A DNA stretch of 64,000 bases from Bacteroidales bacterium. GTDB lineage: Bacteria > Bacteroidota > Bacteroidia > Bacteroidales > JAQUTK01. Every line of letters starts with the position of its first letter. The stretch's first letter is position 1. The notes under the pieces were generated by a model. It made no database searches. It saw only the letters and a list, made by a program, of their open reading frames with translations, and had not been told where the DNA came from. Where the stretch lies: assembly GCA_028709785.1 (NCBI GenBank), contig JAQUTK010000002.1, positions 124,001-188,000 of the forward strand, written 5' to 3'. A program made the position numbers and the translations under genes. Shown here piece after piece: positions 55,266 through 64,000 of this stretch.

Positions 55266-57425
55266 TCATTGTTGTTTTAAGAAGTCTTCAAAATAACGGG
55301 TAATCTTTTCATGTAAATGTATTTGATCGGGACCAGATACATTGTGAGGATGTCCTGGATATATAAAATAGTCAGGATATGTATTTGCTTTCACGCAGGC
55401 TTTCAGAAATCCGATGCTATGCTGTAGCACAACAGTGTCGTCCATATCATCGTGGATAATTAATAAACGTCCTTTCAGCTTGCCTGCATTTTCTATCAGA
55501 CTGCTGTTCATATATCCGTCAGGATTCTTTTCCGGAGTACTCATGTATCTCTCTCCGTACATAATCTCATAATACTTCCAGTCGCAGACCGGTCCGCCGG
55601 CAACACCAACCTTAAATATATCAGGATAGCGTAAAAGTAAGTTGATTGTCATGAATCCGCCAAAGCTCCATCCGTGAACACCTAGTCGCTCGCCATCAAC
55701 AAAAGGCAGACTTTGCAAATATCTGGCGCCTACCACCTGATCTTCCGCTTCGCACACGCCCAAGTGCTTGTGTGTTTCCTGTTCAAACTTTATTCCCCGA
55801 TAACTTGTTCCTCTTCCGTCCATGCAAAAGATGATATATCCCTTTTGTGCCATGTAAAGCTCCCAACCGCGGTAGTTTGCCAACCAACTGTTGTTTACCA
55901 TTTGCGACTTTGGTCCACCATATACATATACCACAGTGGGGTATTTCTTCTTCGGATCGAAGTTGACAGGTTTTACCATGCGATAGTACAAATCATATTC
56001 TCCATCGGCAGACTTGAGGGTACCTAAAGTAATGTCAGGCGTATCGAAATCTGCAAATGGGTCGGAGGATGTCAGCAGTTTTGTTTTCTGCAGCGTGTTC
56101 GTCTGAATCACTTCCGTGATTCGTGGGGTATGAATGGCAGTATATGTATCAGCAATATATTTGCCCGATGGGCTAAGTTTAGCATTGTGAATACCTTCAG
56201 GGGCACTCAACAAGGTTCTGTTCCCGCTTTTGATATCCACCTTCCAGATAGTCTTATCCACCGGACTATTTTCTGTTGAGACTATATAGATGGTTTTTTC
56301 TTTCTCATCCATTCCGAGTATGTCGATCACAGTCCATTCTCCAGAGGTAAGTTGTTTATCCAAAGTGCCATCCATATTATAAAGGTATAGATGATTGAAA
56401 CCATCGCGTACACTTTGCCAGATGAATTTCGGACAATTCTTTAAGAACAGAGCCGGGTTTTCCGGTTCAACATACTTCTCACTATGTTCGGATAGTAGTT
56501 CCTTTGTAGTTTTTCCGGTATGTATATCATAGCTTTTCAGACAGCAGTCCGTTTGATCCCTGTTCAGCTCGGCAACAAATAACTGTTGTTCGTCTGGGGT
56601 CCAGGAGAGATTGGTAAAGTAACGATCCAACGGTTCGCCTGTTTGCAGATACGACAGTTTATTCTTGTTTACATCATAGATACCAATAGTCACATGATGA
56701 CTGGCCATTCCGGCCATAGGATATTTAACAGGCTTTACTTCTGCTTCCCGGGCTGAGATATCTACGATAGGGTAATTGCCGACCATGGTTTCATCCATCC
56801 GGTAAAATGCAAGATAGTTTCCTTTGGGAGACCAAAAGATTCCTTTGTTGATGCCAAACTCGTTGCGATGAACAGCTGTGCCACAAGTTATTTCCGGATT
56901 ACTCTCCTGCGATACCTGAGTGACAATCCCCTTTTCATCGATGATAAAGACATTCTTCCCTTCCGTGAAAGCTAATTTTTGTGCAGTAGGCGAAATGGAA
57001 CGATTCTTATATGTATCATTCATCGGAATGTGACATAAGATCTTCTTCTTTATCCAATCCAGTTGAAAGAAATTTTTATTTGTCTGGAATTGAATGACGG
57101 TCTCTGCTCCATTGGGGAACCTTAGTTGAGGAAACCCCTTCAGACTATCCTTATTTGCAGAAAGGAGAATGTGGTTTATATCATCCAGGGAGAAGAGATG
57201 CTTGTTTGCACCGCTACGCACATCCGTAGTTACAATTGATTTCCCAATTTCCTGCACACAGCGATCACCCCACCAACCCAACTGGAGAATGCTTTCCATA
57301 CGGAGATTTTCAGCATTCTTTCCGGCAGACATTACATCATCTAAGGTGAAAGCTTTTTTTTGTGCCGATATGCTCATAGTACACAATTGAAGAATTACAA
57401 TAATGATATAGCAGGATCGCATCAT
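55266..57425 (-). CDS. S9 family dipeptidyl-peptidase IV-like protease
   Basis: Exported serine peptidase of about 719 residues that cuts X-Pro or X-Ala dipeptides. The start at 57425 gives a signal peptide ([17 protein letters not shown]). Residues about 60-470 form the beta-propeller (DPPIV_N), and the C-terminal alpha/beta-hydrolase has GWSFGGFM (nucleophile Ser), HDDMDDTV (Asp) and GHPHNV (His). A GTG at 57449 is an alternative start but overlaps the previous stop. It lies between the THUMP methyltransferase gene and purD. Periplasmic or surface peptide use is likely. Confidence 0.9.
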   Translation of the reverse strand: MMRSCYIIIVILQLCTMSISAQKKAFTLDDVMSAGKNAENLRMESILQLGWWGDRCVQEIGKSIVTTDVRSGANKHLFSLDDINHILLSANKDSLKGFPQLRFPNGAETVIQFQTNKNFFQLDWIKKKILCHIPMNDTYKNRSISPTAQKLAFTEGKNVFIIDEKGIVTQVSQESNPEITCGTAVHRNEFGINKGIFWSPKGNYLAFYRMDETMVGNYPIVDISAREAEVKPVKYPMAGMASHHVTIGIYDVNKNKLSYLQTGEPLDRYFTNLSWTPDEQQLFVAELNRDQTDCCLKSYDIHTGKTTKELLSEHSEKYVEPENPALFLKNCPKFIWQSVRDGFNHLYLYNMDGTLDKQLTSGEWTVIDILGMDEKEKTIYIVSTENSPVDKTIWKVDIKSGNRTLLSAPEGIHNAKLSPSGKYIADTYTAIHTPRITEVIQTNTLQKTKLLTSSDPFADFDTPDITLGTLKSADGEYDLYYRMVKPVNFDPKKKYPTVVYVYGGPKSQMVNNSWLANYRGWELYMAQKGYIIFCMDGRGTSYRGIKFEQETHKHLGVCEAEDQVVGARYLQSLPFVDGERLGVHGWSFGGFMTINLLLRYPDIFKVGVAGGPVCDWKYYEIMYGERYMSTPEKNPDGYMNSSLIENAGKLKGRLLIIHDDMDDTVVLQHSIGFLKACVKANTYPDYFIYPGHPHNVSGPDQIHLHEKITRYFEDFLKQQ

Positions 57426-57445
57426 AGAATTAATAAAACGGGTAA

Positions 57446-58630
57446 TCACTTGTCAGTATTTCTCTTTTCGATAAGTTCCTTTTTGTAGGAATTATATTTT
57501 CCACCAAAGATTTGATATTTTCGGAACTCACATTCCAAGGCTCCATTCATCAGAGGAATTTTTCTACTTGGTTTGAGCCCAATCTTTTCAAAACACTCTT
57601 CCTGGTAGCTTATGATCCAGGCGTCGTAACCGGTAAATACATGTTTCAATCGTTCGCCAATCATCTCGTATAATCCGAGCAGATCCCGGGTTGTGATTCT
57701 TTCACCATAGGGAGGATTGGTGATCAGCATTCCATTCTTCGGGGCTTCAGTATATTGCTGGAAAGGTTTTGTTGTCAGTTCGATGTATTTCTTGACTCCG
57801 GCGCTTGAAATGTTTTTCATCGCTATTTCGCAGGCAATAGGAGAGATATCCGACCCGTAGATCTTATATTCAAATTTCCTTTCATCGCTTTCATCATTGA
57901 ATACCTTTTCAAACAGTTCCTCGTCAAAATCAGGCCACTTCTCAAAGGCAAATTCTTTCCGGTATATTCCCGGCGGTATGTTCAGCGCAATCATCGCTGC
58001 CTCAATCAATAGAGTGCCCGAGCCGCACATCGGGTCGATCAAATTGCATTGTCCGTCCCATCCGGCAAGAAGTAACATGCCGGCAGCCAATACCTCGTTC
58101 AAAGGAGCCTCCGTCTGTTCTACGCGATAACCTCTTTTGTGAAGTGACTCTCCTGAACTGTCCAAAGAAACCGTGCATTGGTTGTGTGAGATATGAATGT
58201 TGATATATACATCAGGCTTGATGACTCTTACAGAAGGACGTTCACCATATTTATCATTAAAATAGTCTGCGATCGCATCTTTGGTTTTGTACGCAACAAA
58301 CTTTGAATGTTTAAACTTCTCGGAGTAAATTACAGGATCCACCGCAAAAGTTTTCTTTACATCCATGTAACGCTCCCATTGAATCTTTCTGACAGCTTCA
58401 TACACTTCATCAGCACTTTCTGCCTTGAATTTGTAAATTGGTTTTAAGATGCGAAGTGCGGTTCGACAGTGAAGATTGGCTTTGTACATGATTTCCAGAT
58501 CGCCGTTAAATGAGACCATTCTCCGGCCAATCTCGGTTACCTCTGCTCCTAATGAGGTTAACTCTTTTGCTAATACTTGTTCCAGCCCCTGGAATGTCTT
58601 AGCTACTAATTCATAATTTTGATTGTGCAC
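57446..58630 (-). CDS. THUMP-domain RNA methyltransferase, RlmL-like
   Basis: 394 residues: N-terminal ferredoxin-like/THUMP RNA-binding region (LVAKTFQGLEQVLAKEL to RVIKPD), then a Rossmann methyltransferase with DPMCGSGTLLIEAA and TNPPYGER (NPPY motif for base N-methylation). This is the RlmL N-terminal-type enzyme that makes m2G2445 in 23S rRNA; the fused RlmK half is absent, as is usual outside enterics. First gene of the five-gene minus-strand run. Confidence 0.9.
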   Translation of the reverse strand: MHNQNYELVAKTFQGLEQVLAKELTSLGAEVTEIGRRMVSFNGDLEIMYKANLHCRTALRILKPIYKFKAESADEVYEAVRKIQWERYMDVKKTFAVDPVIYSEKFKHSKFVAYKTKDAIADYFNDKYGERPSVRVIKPDVYINIHISHNQCTVSLDSSGESLHKRGYRVEQTEAPLNEVLAAGMLLLAGWDGQCNLIDPMCGSGTLLIEAAMIALNIPPGIYRKEFAFEKWPDFDEELFEKVFNDESDERKFEYKIYGSDISPIACEIAMKNISSAGVKKYIELTTKPFQQYTEAPKNGMLITNPPYGERITTRDLLGLYEMIGERLKHVFTGYDAWIISYQEECFEKIGLKPSRKIPLMNGALECEFRKYQIFGGKYNSYKKELIEKRNTDK

Positions 58631-58665
58631 GCTGTCGGAATTATTCAGTAAATATCATTTTAAAA

Positions 58666-58698
58666 AAACGGGTCGGTCTTATGCAAACCGATCCGTTT
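58666..58698 (-). terminator. Terminator after trxA
   Basis: Stem AAACGGGTCGGT with ACCGATCCGTTT (one wobble), 9-nt loop, downstream of trxA on the minus strand. Confidence 0.8.
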
Positions 58699-58707
58699 CT
58701 CTTGCTT

Positions 58708-59025
58708 TTAAGCTAAAAGCTTTTCGAGTTTTCCTTCTAAAGCAGTTTTTGAGGTTAATCCTACATTCTTGTCAACGAGTTGCCCGTCTTTAAAGAAAAG
58801 GACTGTTGGAATGCTCATGATGCCATAATCCGAACAGGTATCCGGATTTGCGTCAACATCCATCTTTCCGACTGTAATCTTACCTTCATATTGTTTGGCA
58901 AGTTCTTCAATAATGGGACCTAATGTACGGCAAGGACCGCACCACTCTGCCCAAAAGTCAACTGCAAAAGGTTTGCCTGAAGCAAGCAATTCCTTAAAAC
59001 TGTCATCAGTAATTTGTAAAGCCAT
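58708..59025 (-). CDS. trxA: Thioredoxin
   Basis: 105-residue disulfide reductase with the classic WCGPC at residues 28-32, cis-proline in MSIPTVLFF, and no signal peptide, so cytosolic. Single gene with its own -7 box; dnaE lies upstream on the same strand, 73 bp away. Confidence 0.97.
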   Translation of the reverse strand: MALQITDDSFKELLASGKPFAVDFWAEWCGPCRTLGPIIEELAKQYEGKITVGKMDVDANPDTCSDYGIMSIPTVLFFKDGQLVDKNVGLTSKTALEGKLEKLLA

Positions 59026-59067
59026 TTTTTAATTCCTTTATTTAGCATTAGTAAATGATTCAGCTTC

Positions 59068-59075
59068 CAAAGATA
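59068..59075 (-). promoter_or_regulatory. -7 box of trxA
   Basis: Minus-strand TATCTTTG, a perfect TAnnTTTG, in the gap between dnaE and trxA. Confidence 0.6.
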
Positions 59076-59098
59076 CAATGATTTTTTTTATTAGCGGT

Positions 59099-62000
59099 CT
59101 AATTGATTTGAAAAGCAATATTTTCATTTCTGTTCAGATAATCAATCAGTTCTCTGTTTACGTTTATTTTTAGTGCTTCCGATCTTAATTGGACTCTGTA
59201 TCCCGTTTCCTCATCCACAAGATTAAAGTAGACCTTCGTCTCTCCTTTCTGATTATCAGTAAGAACATCCAACTCGTTAATAAACACTTCATCAATCGCC
59301 TCAGATGGCATAGAGATAGTCAGGCGATCAATGATACGCTCTTTGATACTATCCAGTTCCTTCACAGAAGTAATTACAAAGTCCAGCTCGTTTTCCTTGA
59401 AGCGATGTGGCTGCATTTTACCCTCAATAAGCAAGAAGAGCCCCTTCTTCATAAAATTACCGAAGTCAATATAGTTTTTTCCAAAGAGTGCAACTTCTGA
59501 ACTTCCCGAATAATCTTCAATTTTAGCTATACCATACGGTTTGCCGCTTTTGGTTAATCCTTCTCTGAAGTTCTCCACAAGTCCTCCCATACGTATATCG
59601 ACATCTTTCAGACTCTCTTTGTCTTCTGCAAACATCTTGAGTGTAGTGTTGCAGTAGTAATTCAGAATCATGTAATACTGATCCAAAGGATGCGCGGAAA
59701 GATAGATACCAACCAACTCTTTCTCTTTGTTTAGTCGTTCTATGTCTGGCCAACGTTCTGTTGATGGAATCTCCGGGGTCGCTATTTCAATGCCACTGTC
59801 ATCACCAAACAAAGAATTCTGGGAAAAAGAGTGATCCTGCTGATATTTGTTGCCATATCGGAGTAAACTCTCCAGAAACAGCTCCCCTTTGCTGTTTAAT
59901 GCAAAATATTGCTCCCGTGTGAGTTCTGGAAAATTGTCAAATGCACCAGCTAATGCGAGACATTCAACATTTTTTTTGTTGCAGGCGGAAAGATTCACCC
60001 GTTGGATGAAATTAAATATCCCGGTAAAGGGCCCATTGGCCTGGCGCTCTTCCAATATATTCTGAACAGCATTCTCCCCAACTCCCTTGATAGCGCAAAG
60101 TCCAAAGCGAATGTTTCCTGCGGTATTGACCGTAAACTTCTTATTACTCTCATTTACATCAGGGCCTAACACCTGGATCCCCATCGACTTACATTCATCC
60201 ATAAATCTGGAAATGTCTGTAATATCTGAAATATTCCGGCTCAATACAGCTGCCATATACTCCGACGGATAGTTTGCTTTCAGATAGGCCGTTTGGAAAG
60301 CGACCCAGGAATAACATGTTGCATGCGATTTGTTGAATGCATAAGAAGCAAACTTCTCCCAGTCTCCCCAAATTTTTTCTAATACTTTGGGATCGTAACC
60401 GTTTTTCTTACCACCTTCGATAAACTGTGGTTTCATGTGATCCAGCTTGTCTCTCAGCTTTTTTCCCATAGCCTTTCGGAGACTGTCTGATTCGCCTCGG
60501 GTAAAATTTGCCAGCAAACGGGATAGGAGCATCACCTGTTCCTGATAGACAGTAATACCATATGTATCCTTCAGATACTTTTCCATAATTGGAATATCAT
60601 ATTCTATCTTCTCTATTCCATGTTTACGGTTAATAAACTGAGGTATGTATGACATTGGACCCGGACGATATAGTGCATTCATTGCAATCAGGTCTTCAAA
60701 GGTGGAAGGTTGAAGTTCTTTCAGGTATTTCTGCATTCCCGCCGATTCAAACTGAAAAGTACCTATTGTTCGTCCTTCGCAGTATAATTTATAGGTCGCA
60801 GGATCATTAAAATCAATATTTTCTATATCTAATGTTATGGAATGACGTTGTTTGATATTCTCAATAGCTTCTTTTATAATTGATAATGTTTTCAATCCTA
60901 GAAAGTCCATTTTAATCAGTCCGGTTTCTTCAATGACAGATCCTTCGTACTGAGTAACAAGCATTTTCTCTCCGGTAAGCTTGTCATCGGCGGTACTCAC
61001 CGGTACCCAATCTGTGATGTCATCACGACAGATAATTGTTCCGCAGGCATGCACACCGGTGTTTCGCACGTTGCCTTCCAGCATTTGTGCATATTTCATC
61101 GTGTTTCGAATCTTATCATCCGAATTGGTACAAGCTTCCTGAAGTTCCTGAACATTCTTGATACAATTCTTGAGATTTATCTTTTGAGCTTTCCCATCAA
61201 TCTCAGGCAAACGATCAGGAATCAACTTTGTGAGGCGGTCTGATTCGGCTAAGGATAACTTTTCTACCCGCGCCACATCCTTTATGGCCATTTTTGTAGC
61301 CATTGTACCATATGTAATGATATGAGCCACTTTTTCCGTACCATATTTTTCTGTCACCCAATGTAGTACATCACCACGCCCGTCATCATCAAAGTCAATA
61401 TCTATATCAGGAAGAGAAATACGATCCGGATTTAAGAAACGCTCGAATAGTAAATCGAATTTAATCGGATCTATTTGCGTTATACCTAAACAATAAGCAA
61501 CAGCAGAGCCGGCTGCAGAACCACGTCCGGGACCAACCGAGACATTCATATTTCGTGCTGCTGCAATAAAGTCTTGAACGATAAGAAAGTAGCCGGGGAA
61601 TCCCATGTTCTTGATCGTTTCAAGTTCAAAGTCTACTCGTTCCTTTTGTTCATCGTTCATCTCTCCCCATCGTTTTTCCGCTCCTTTGTAGGTAAGATAT
61701 CTGAGGTATTCATTGTCGTCATGAAAGCCTTCTGGTTTTGGGAAGTTTGGAAGGATTGGATCATTGTCGATAGAGTAGAATTCCACCTTGTCAAGTACCT
61801 CCAATGTATTGGAGAGAGCGTCAGGAACATCAGAGAAGATGGCATTCATCTCTTCTTTTGTTTTCATCCATTCCTGTTTAGAATAAAGCATCCGGTTGGG
61901 ATCGTCCAGATCTTTTCCTGTACTTAAACAGATCAGGTGGTCATGAGCTTCCGCATTTTCTTCATTAACGAAGTGTACATCATTTGTACAAATAAGTTTT

Positions 62001-62758
62001 ACCTGATGTTTTTGAGCCAGTTTTATCAATTGCTCATTCACCTTCTGCTGCATGGGATAAGCTTCATAGTTAGCCCGTGCTACCGTTGCCTTATGCCGTT
62101 GTAACTCCAGATAAAAGTCCTCTCCAAAGAGATTTTTGTACCAGAGAATGGCCTCTTCAGCTTCCTCAATCTTTTCAGCATATATTTTTCGGGGAACTTC
62201 TCCTGCTAAGCAGGCTGTTGAAATTATCAGTCCTTCATGATATTTTAGAAGTTCTTCTCTGTCAGTCCTTGGTCTGTAATAAAAACCTTCAGTCCACGAT
62301 TTTGAGACGAGCTTGATCAGATTGTGATATCCTGTTTCGTTTTTTGCTAAAACAATCAAATGGTAACCACTTTGGTCTTCTTTCCCGTTTTTATCATTGA
62401 GCCGTTTCCGTGCCACATACATCTCACAACCCAGAATAGGTTTGAAAAGATTCTCTTCTAATTTCTTAAGTGTATCAATGCAATTCTCTAATTCGGATTT
62501 GTTTTCGTCCGTGACAATCTCTTGTGATTGTATGGATGCAATCTGTTTTTTAATTTTTTTAATTTCGCTGTTCTTATCGTAGTTTTTTTTCTTCACATAG
62601 TTGAAAAATTCTTTGATCCCGAACATATTGCCATGATCGGTAAGAGCGATACCTTTCATGTTATTATTAATAGCTTTGTCAACTAAAGCCTGGATGCTGG
62701 CTTGCCCGTCAAGTAAAGAATATTGTGAATGGACATGGAGATGAATGAAATCCTGCAT
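59099..62758 (-). CDS. dnaE: DNA polymerase III subunit alpha
   Basis: Replicative polymerase, 1219 residues. The N-terminal PHP domain starts HLHVHSQYSLLDG. The catalytic palm is marked by SLPDIDIDFDDDGRGDV (three Asp). FASYAFNKSHATCYS is in the fingers, and an OB domain and C-terminal region follow. The open frame continues 45 codons upstream, but PHP homology starts at the ATG at 62758. A -7-like TATCTTTA lies just upstream. Confidence 0.96.
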   Translation of the reverse strand: MQDFIHLHVHSQYSLLDGQASIQALVDKAINNNMKGIALTDHGNMFGIKEFFNYVKKKNYDKNSEIKKIKKQIASIQSQEIVTDENKSELENCIDTLKKLEENLFKPILGCEMYVARKRLNDKNGKEDQSGYHLIVLAKNETGYHNLIKLVSKSWTEGFYYRPRTDREELLKYHEGLIISTACLAGEVPRKIYAEKIEEAEEAILWYKNLFGEDFYLELQRHKATVARANYEAYPMQQKVNEQLIKLAQKHQVKLICTNDVHFVNEENAEAHDHLICLSTGKDLDDPNRMLYSKQEWMKTKEEMNAIFSDVPDALSNTLEVLDKVEFYSIDNDPILPNFPKPEGFHDDNEYLRYLTYKGAEKRWGEMNDEQKERVDFELETIKNMGFPGYFLIVQDFIAAARNMNVSVGPGRGSAAGSAVAYCLGITQIDPIKFDLLFERFLNPDRISLPDIDIDFDDDGRGDVLHWVTEKYGTEKVAHIITYGTMATKMAIKDVARVEKLSLAESDRLTKLIPDRLPEIDGKAQKINLKNCIKNVQELQEACTNSDDKIRNTMKYAQMLEGNVRNTGVHACGTIICRDDITDWVPVSTADDKLTGEKMLVTQYEGSVIEETGLIKMDFLGLKTLSIIKEAIENIKQRHSITLDIENIDFNDPATYKLYCEGRTIGTFQFESAGMQKYLKELQPSTFEDLIAMNALYRPGPMSYIPQFINRKHGIEKIEYDIPIMEKYLKDTYGITVYQEQVMLLSRLLANFTRGESDSLRKAMGKKLRDKLDHMKPQFIEGGKKNGYDPKVLEKIWGDWEKFASYAFNKSHATCYSWVAFQTAYLKANYPSEYMAAVLSRNISDITDISRFMDECKSMGIQVLGPDVNESNKKFTVNTAGNIRFGLCAIKGVGENAVQNILEERQANGPFTGIFNFIQRVNLSACNKKNVECLALAGAFDNFPELTREQYFALNSKGELFLESLLRYGNKYQQDHSFSQNSLFGDDSGIEIATPEIPSTERWPDIERLNKEKELVGIYLSAHPLDQYYMILNYYCNTTLKMFAEDKESLKDVDIRMGGLVENFREGLTKSGKPYGIAKIEDYSGSSEVALFGKNYIDFGNFMKKGLFLLIEGKMQPHRFKENELDFVITSVKELDSIKERIIDRLTISMPSEAIDEVFINELDVLTDNQKGETKVYFNLVDEETGYRVQLRSEALKINVNRELIDYLNRNENIAFQIN

Positions 62759-63058
62759 AAAAGAAATTTTTTTGATGTCGGGCATAAAGATACAAAGCCT
62801 CTTTCGATTGAACATAAAAACAGTTCTGTTTTTGCAAATAAATAACAGCTTGTTGATAGTATGCTTCTTTCCCCCATGTTGTAAATAATGCATTTTTCCG
62901 GAGAAATTGAATTAATTTGGGTACTTACTTGTAAGACTAAACTATTTTTCTTTACTTTGGGCGCTTTTTAAGACATCCTCGAGTGAAATGAAGATCCTTA
63001 AGAAGGTTTGTATTAATCGATTTATAAATAGTTTTCATACAATTAAATTTTTATTGCC
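62759..63058. other. Divergent intergenic region dnaE / sugar transporter
   Basis: 300 bases holding both leaders. A TTG-N20-TTACTTTG promoter candidate for the transporter lies at 62929-62959. No other feature seen. Confidence 0.5.
62929..62959 (+). promoter_or_regulatory. Promoter candidate of the second sugar transporter
   Basis: TTG (62929-62931), 20-bp spacer, TTACTTTG (62952-62959), one mismatch from TAnnTTTG. Leader of about 95 nt. Confidence 0.45.
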
Positions 63059-64000
63059 ATGGCACAAAAACAGCAAAATTATTCATTCGCTCTTTCGGTG
63101 ATGTTCATTGTAAGTTTCCTGTTGGGATTCATTACCACTATGAACAACTCCATGATTAACTTCTGTAAATGGGCATTTGAACTTGACCAAATGCAAGGTC
63201 AATTAGTAAATACTGCATTTTACGGAGCTTATGTCTTGTCTATTCCATTAGCTATTCTTATGAATAAGCTCGGTTACAAACGTACGCTGGTATTGGGGCT
63301 TTTTGTAATAGCCTTCGGCTTTATTCTGAATTATTTTGCAATTGGTATTTTTAAGGGAACAGATAAGATATACTGGGCATTTCTTTCATGTATGTTTGTG
63401 GTTGCGATAGGTATTGTTTTCCTGCAATTAGTGATGAATCCATATGTGAAAGCCCTGGGTACAGTAGAAACATCGGCAAGCCGTATGACTTTAAACCAGT
63501 CACTCAATTCATTGGCTACAACCCTGGCTCCGATGTTTGTTTCTATCCTTATCGTTTCCAATAATAAAAGTGCAGGTTTGCCTCCTACAGTTGACGATGC
63601 TTTAGGTATTCAAAATCCGTTTATCTTTTTAGGCTTGTTTACGCTCTTATTGGGTGGTATTCTGCTGATGCTTAAATTGCCTTCAATCAAAGAAGAAGAG
63701 CAGGTGTCCAGCGATGGTAAGGCACAACAGTTCCACAAGAGTATCTTTAAATATCCTCACATATTTTTAGGAGCTTTAGGTATATTCTGTTATATGGGTG
63801 TTGAGATTGGTATTCCAAGTTTTCTGCCTCAGCGTATGGAAGGTCTTGGACTTACCTCTGCGATTTTGATTCCCGGATTCATCTCCGATTTCTTCACATT
63901 CTTAGGAATGAATATGAATGAAGCAACATCCATTCTTGTGCTTTATTGGTTTGGAATGCTTGTTGGTCGTGCTTGCGGATCGTTTGTACTTGGTAAGTAT
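63059..64000 (+). CDS. FHS-family sugar MFS transporter, 5' part
   Basis: The first 314 codons are in the window and the gene runs off the end. The sequence from MAQKQQNYSFALSVMFIVSFLLGFITTMNNSM shows the FucP/GluP family start, GFITTMN in helix 1, NKLGYKRT in the first inner loop, and VMNPYVKALG with helix 5. At least eight membrane helices are visible. It differs from the transporter at 31000-32238 in length of the inner loops, so the two are paralogues. Substrate unknown; a hexose or GlcNAc is likely. Confidence 0.88.
   Translation, partial: MAQKQQNYSFALSVMFIVSFLLGFITTMNNSMINFCKWAFELDQMQGQLVNTAFYGAYVLSIPLAILMNKLGYKRTLVLGLFVIAFGFILNYFAIGIFKGTDKIYWAFLSCMFVVAIGIVFLQLVMNPYVKALGTVETSASRMTLNQSLNSLATTLAPMFVSILIVSNNKSAGLPPTVDDALGIQNPFIFLGLFTLLLGGILLMLKLPSIKEEEQVSSDGKAQQFHKSIFKYPHIFLGALGIFCYMGVEIGIPSFLPQRMEGLGLTSAILIPGFISDFFTFLGMNMNEATSILVLYWFGMLVGRACGSFVLGKY

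Overview
This window looks like chromosome of a Bacteroidales bacterium, probably Bacteroides or a close relative. Three things support this. Many leaders carry the Bacteroidetes -7 box TAnnTTTG, often with TTTG or TTG 19-20 bp upstream. Shine-Dalgarno sequences are mostly absent. The gene content is typical of the group: the DUF4834, DUF3098 and DUF3316 families, a long NagB-like/PIG-L fusion, FHS-family sugar transporters, and lipoproteins with acidic residues after the lipid cysteine. Species cannot be fixed from the sequence alone. One gene, a GH38 mannosidase, ends in what looks like a type IX secretion sorting domain, which would imply a T9SS in this strain.

Layout, left to right. 1-5.2 kb: the 3' end of rseP, a large secreted GH38 alpha-mannosidase, and tRNA-Met(CAT). 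5.3-6.9 kb: a HAD phosphatase and ribF. 6.9-9.6 kb (minus): aroQ, an O-methyltransferase, rbfA and a LolC/E-type permease. 9.7-13.8 kb (minus): lysS, gpsA, pgi. 14-15.7 kb: psd, pssA and a DUF4834 gene, the phosphatidylethanolamine pathway. 15.7-18.7 kb: tadA with a small leader gene (minus), then fabI, a YrdC/Sua5 gene and a sirtuin. 18.8-21.1 kb: typA and rpsO, divergent. 21.1-21.9 kb: a gene-poor stretch with a perfect 21-bp hairpin, then tRNA-Leu(TAG). 21.9-26.5 kb (minus): parC, a DUF3316 protein and an S41 protease lipoprotein. 26.6-30.9 kb: glyS, an FKBP lipoprotein and the NagB-like/PIG-L fusion. 31-33.9 kb (minus): a sugar transporter and metK, whose leader closely resembles a SAM-II riboswitch.

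34-40.3 kb (minus) is a tight eight-gene run: methyltransferase, ftsX, DUF3098, uppP, truB, queA, folK, flavodiiron protein. 40.6-47.5 kb (plus): xerD, an OmpA/TPR lipoprotein, ahcY and a YfhO-like membrane protein. 47.5-49.5 kb: groES-groEL behind a sigma-54-like -24/-12 element. 49.7-52.6 kb: an imperfect palindromic element about 100 bp long, argB and asnB. 52.6-58.6 kb (minus): a THUMP methyltransferase, a DPP4-like peptidase, purD and two membrane proteins. 58.7-62.8 kb: trxA and dnaE (minus). The window ends inside a second FHS sugar transporter on the plus strand.

Most of the window is housekeeping. I see no CRISPR array, insertion sequence, prophage or defence island. The most interesting points are: a NagB-like domain that has lost catalytic positions while its fused PIG-L domain keeps its metal ligands; the SAM-II-like metK leader; the sigma-54-like groESL element; a sirtuin without zinc cysteines; the MITE-like palindrome upstream of argB; and the C-terminal extension of LysS.
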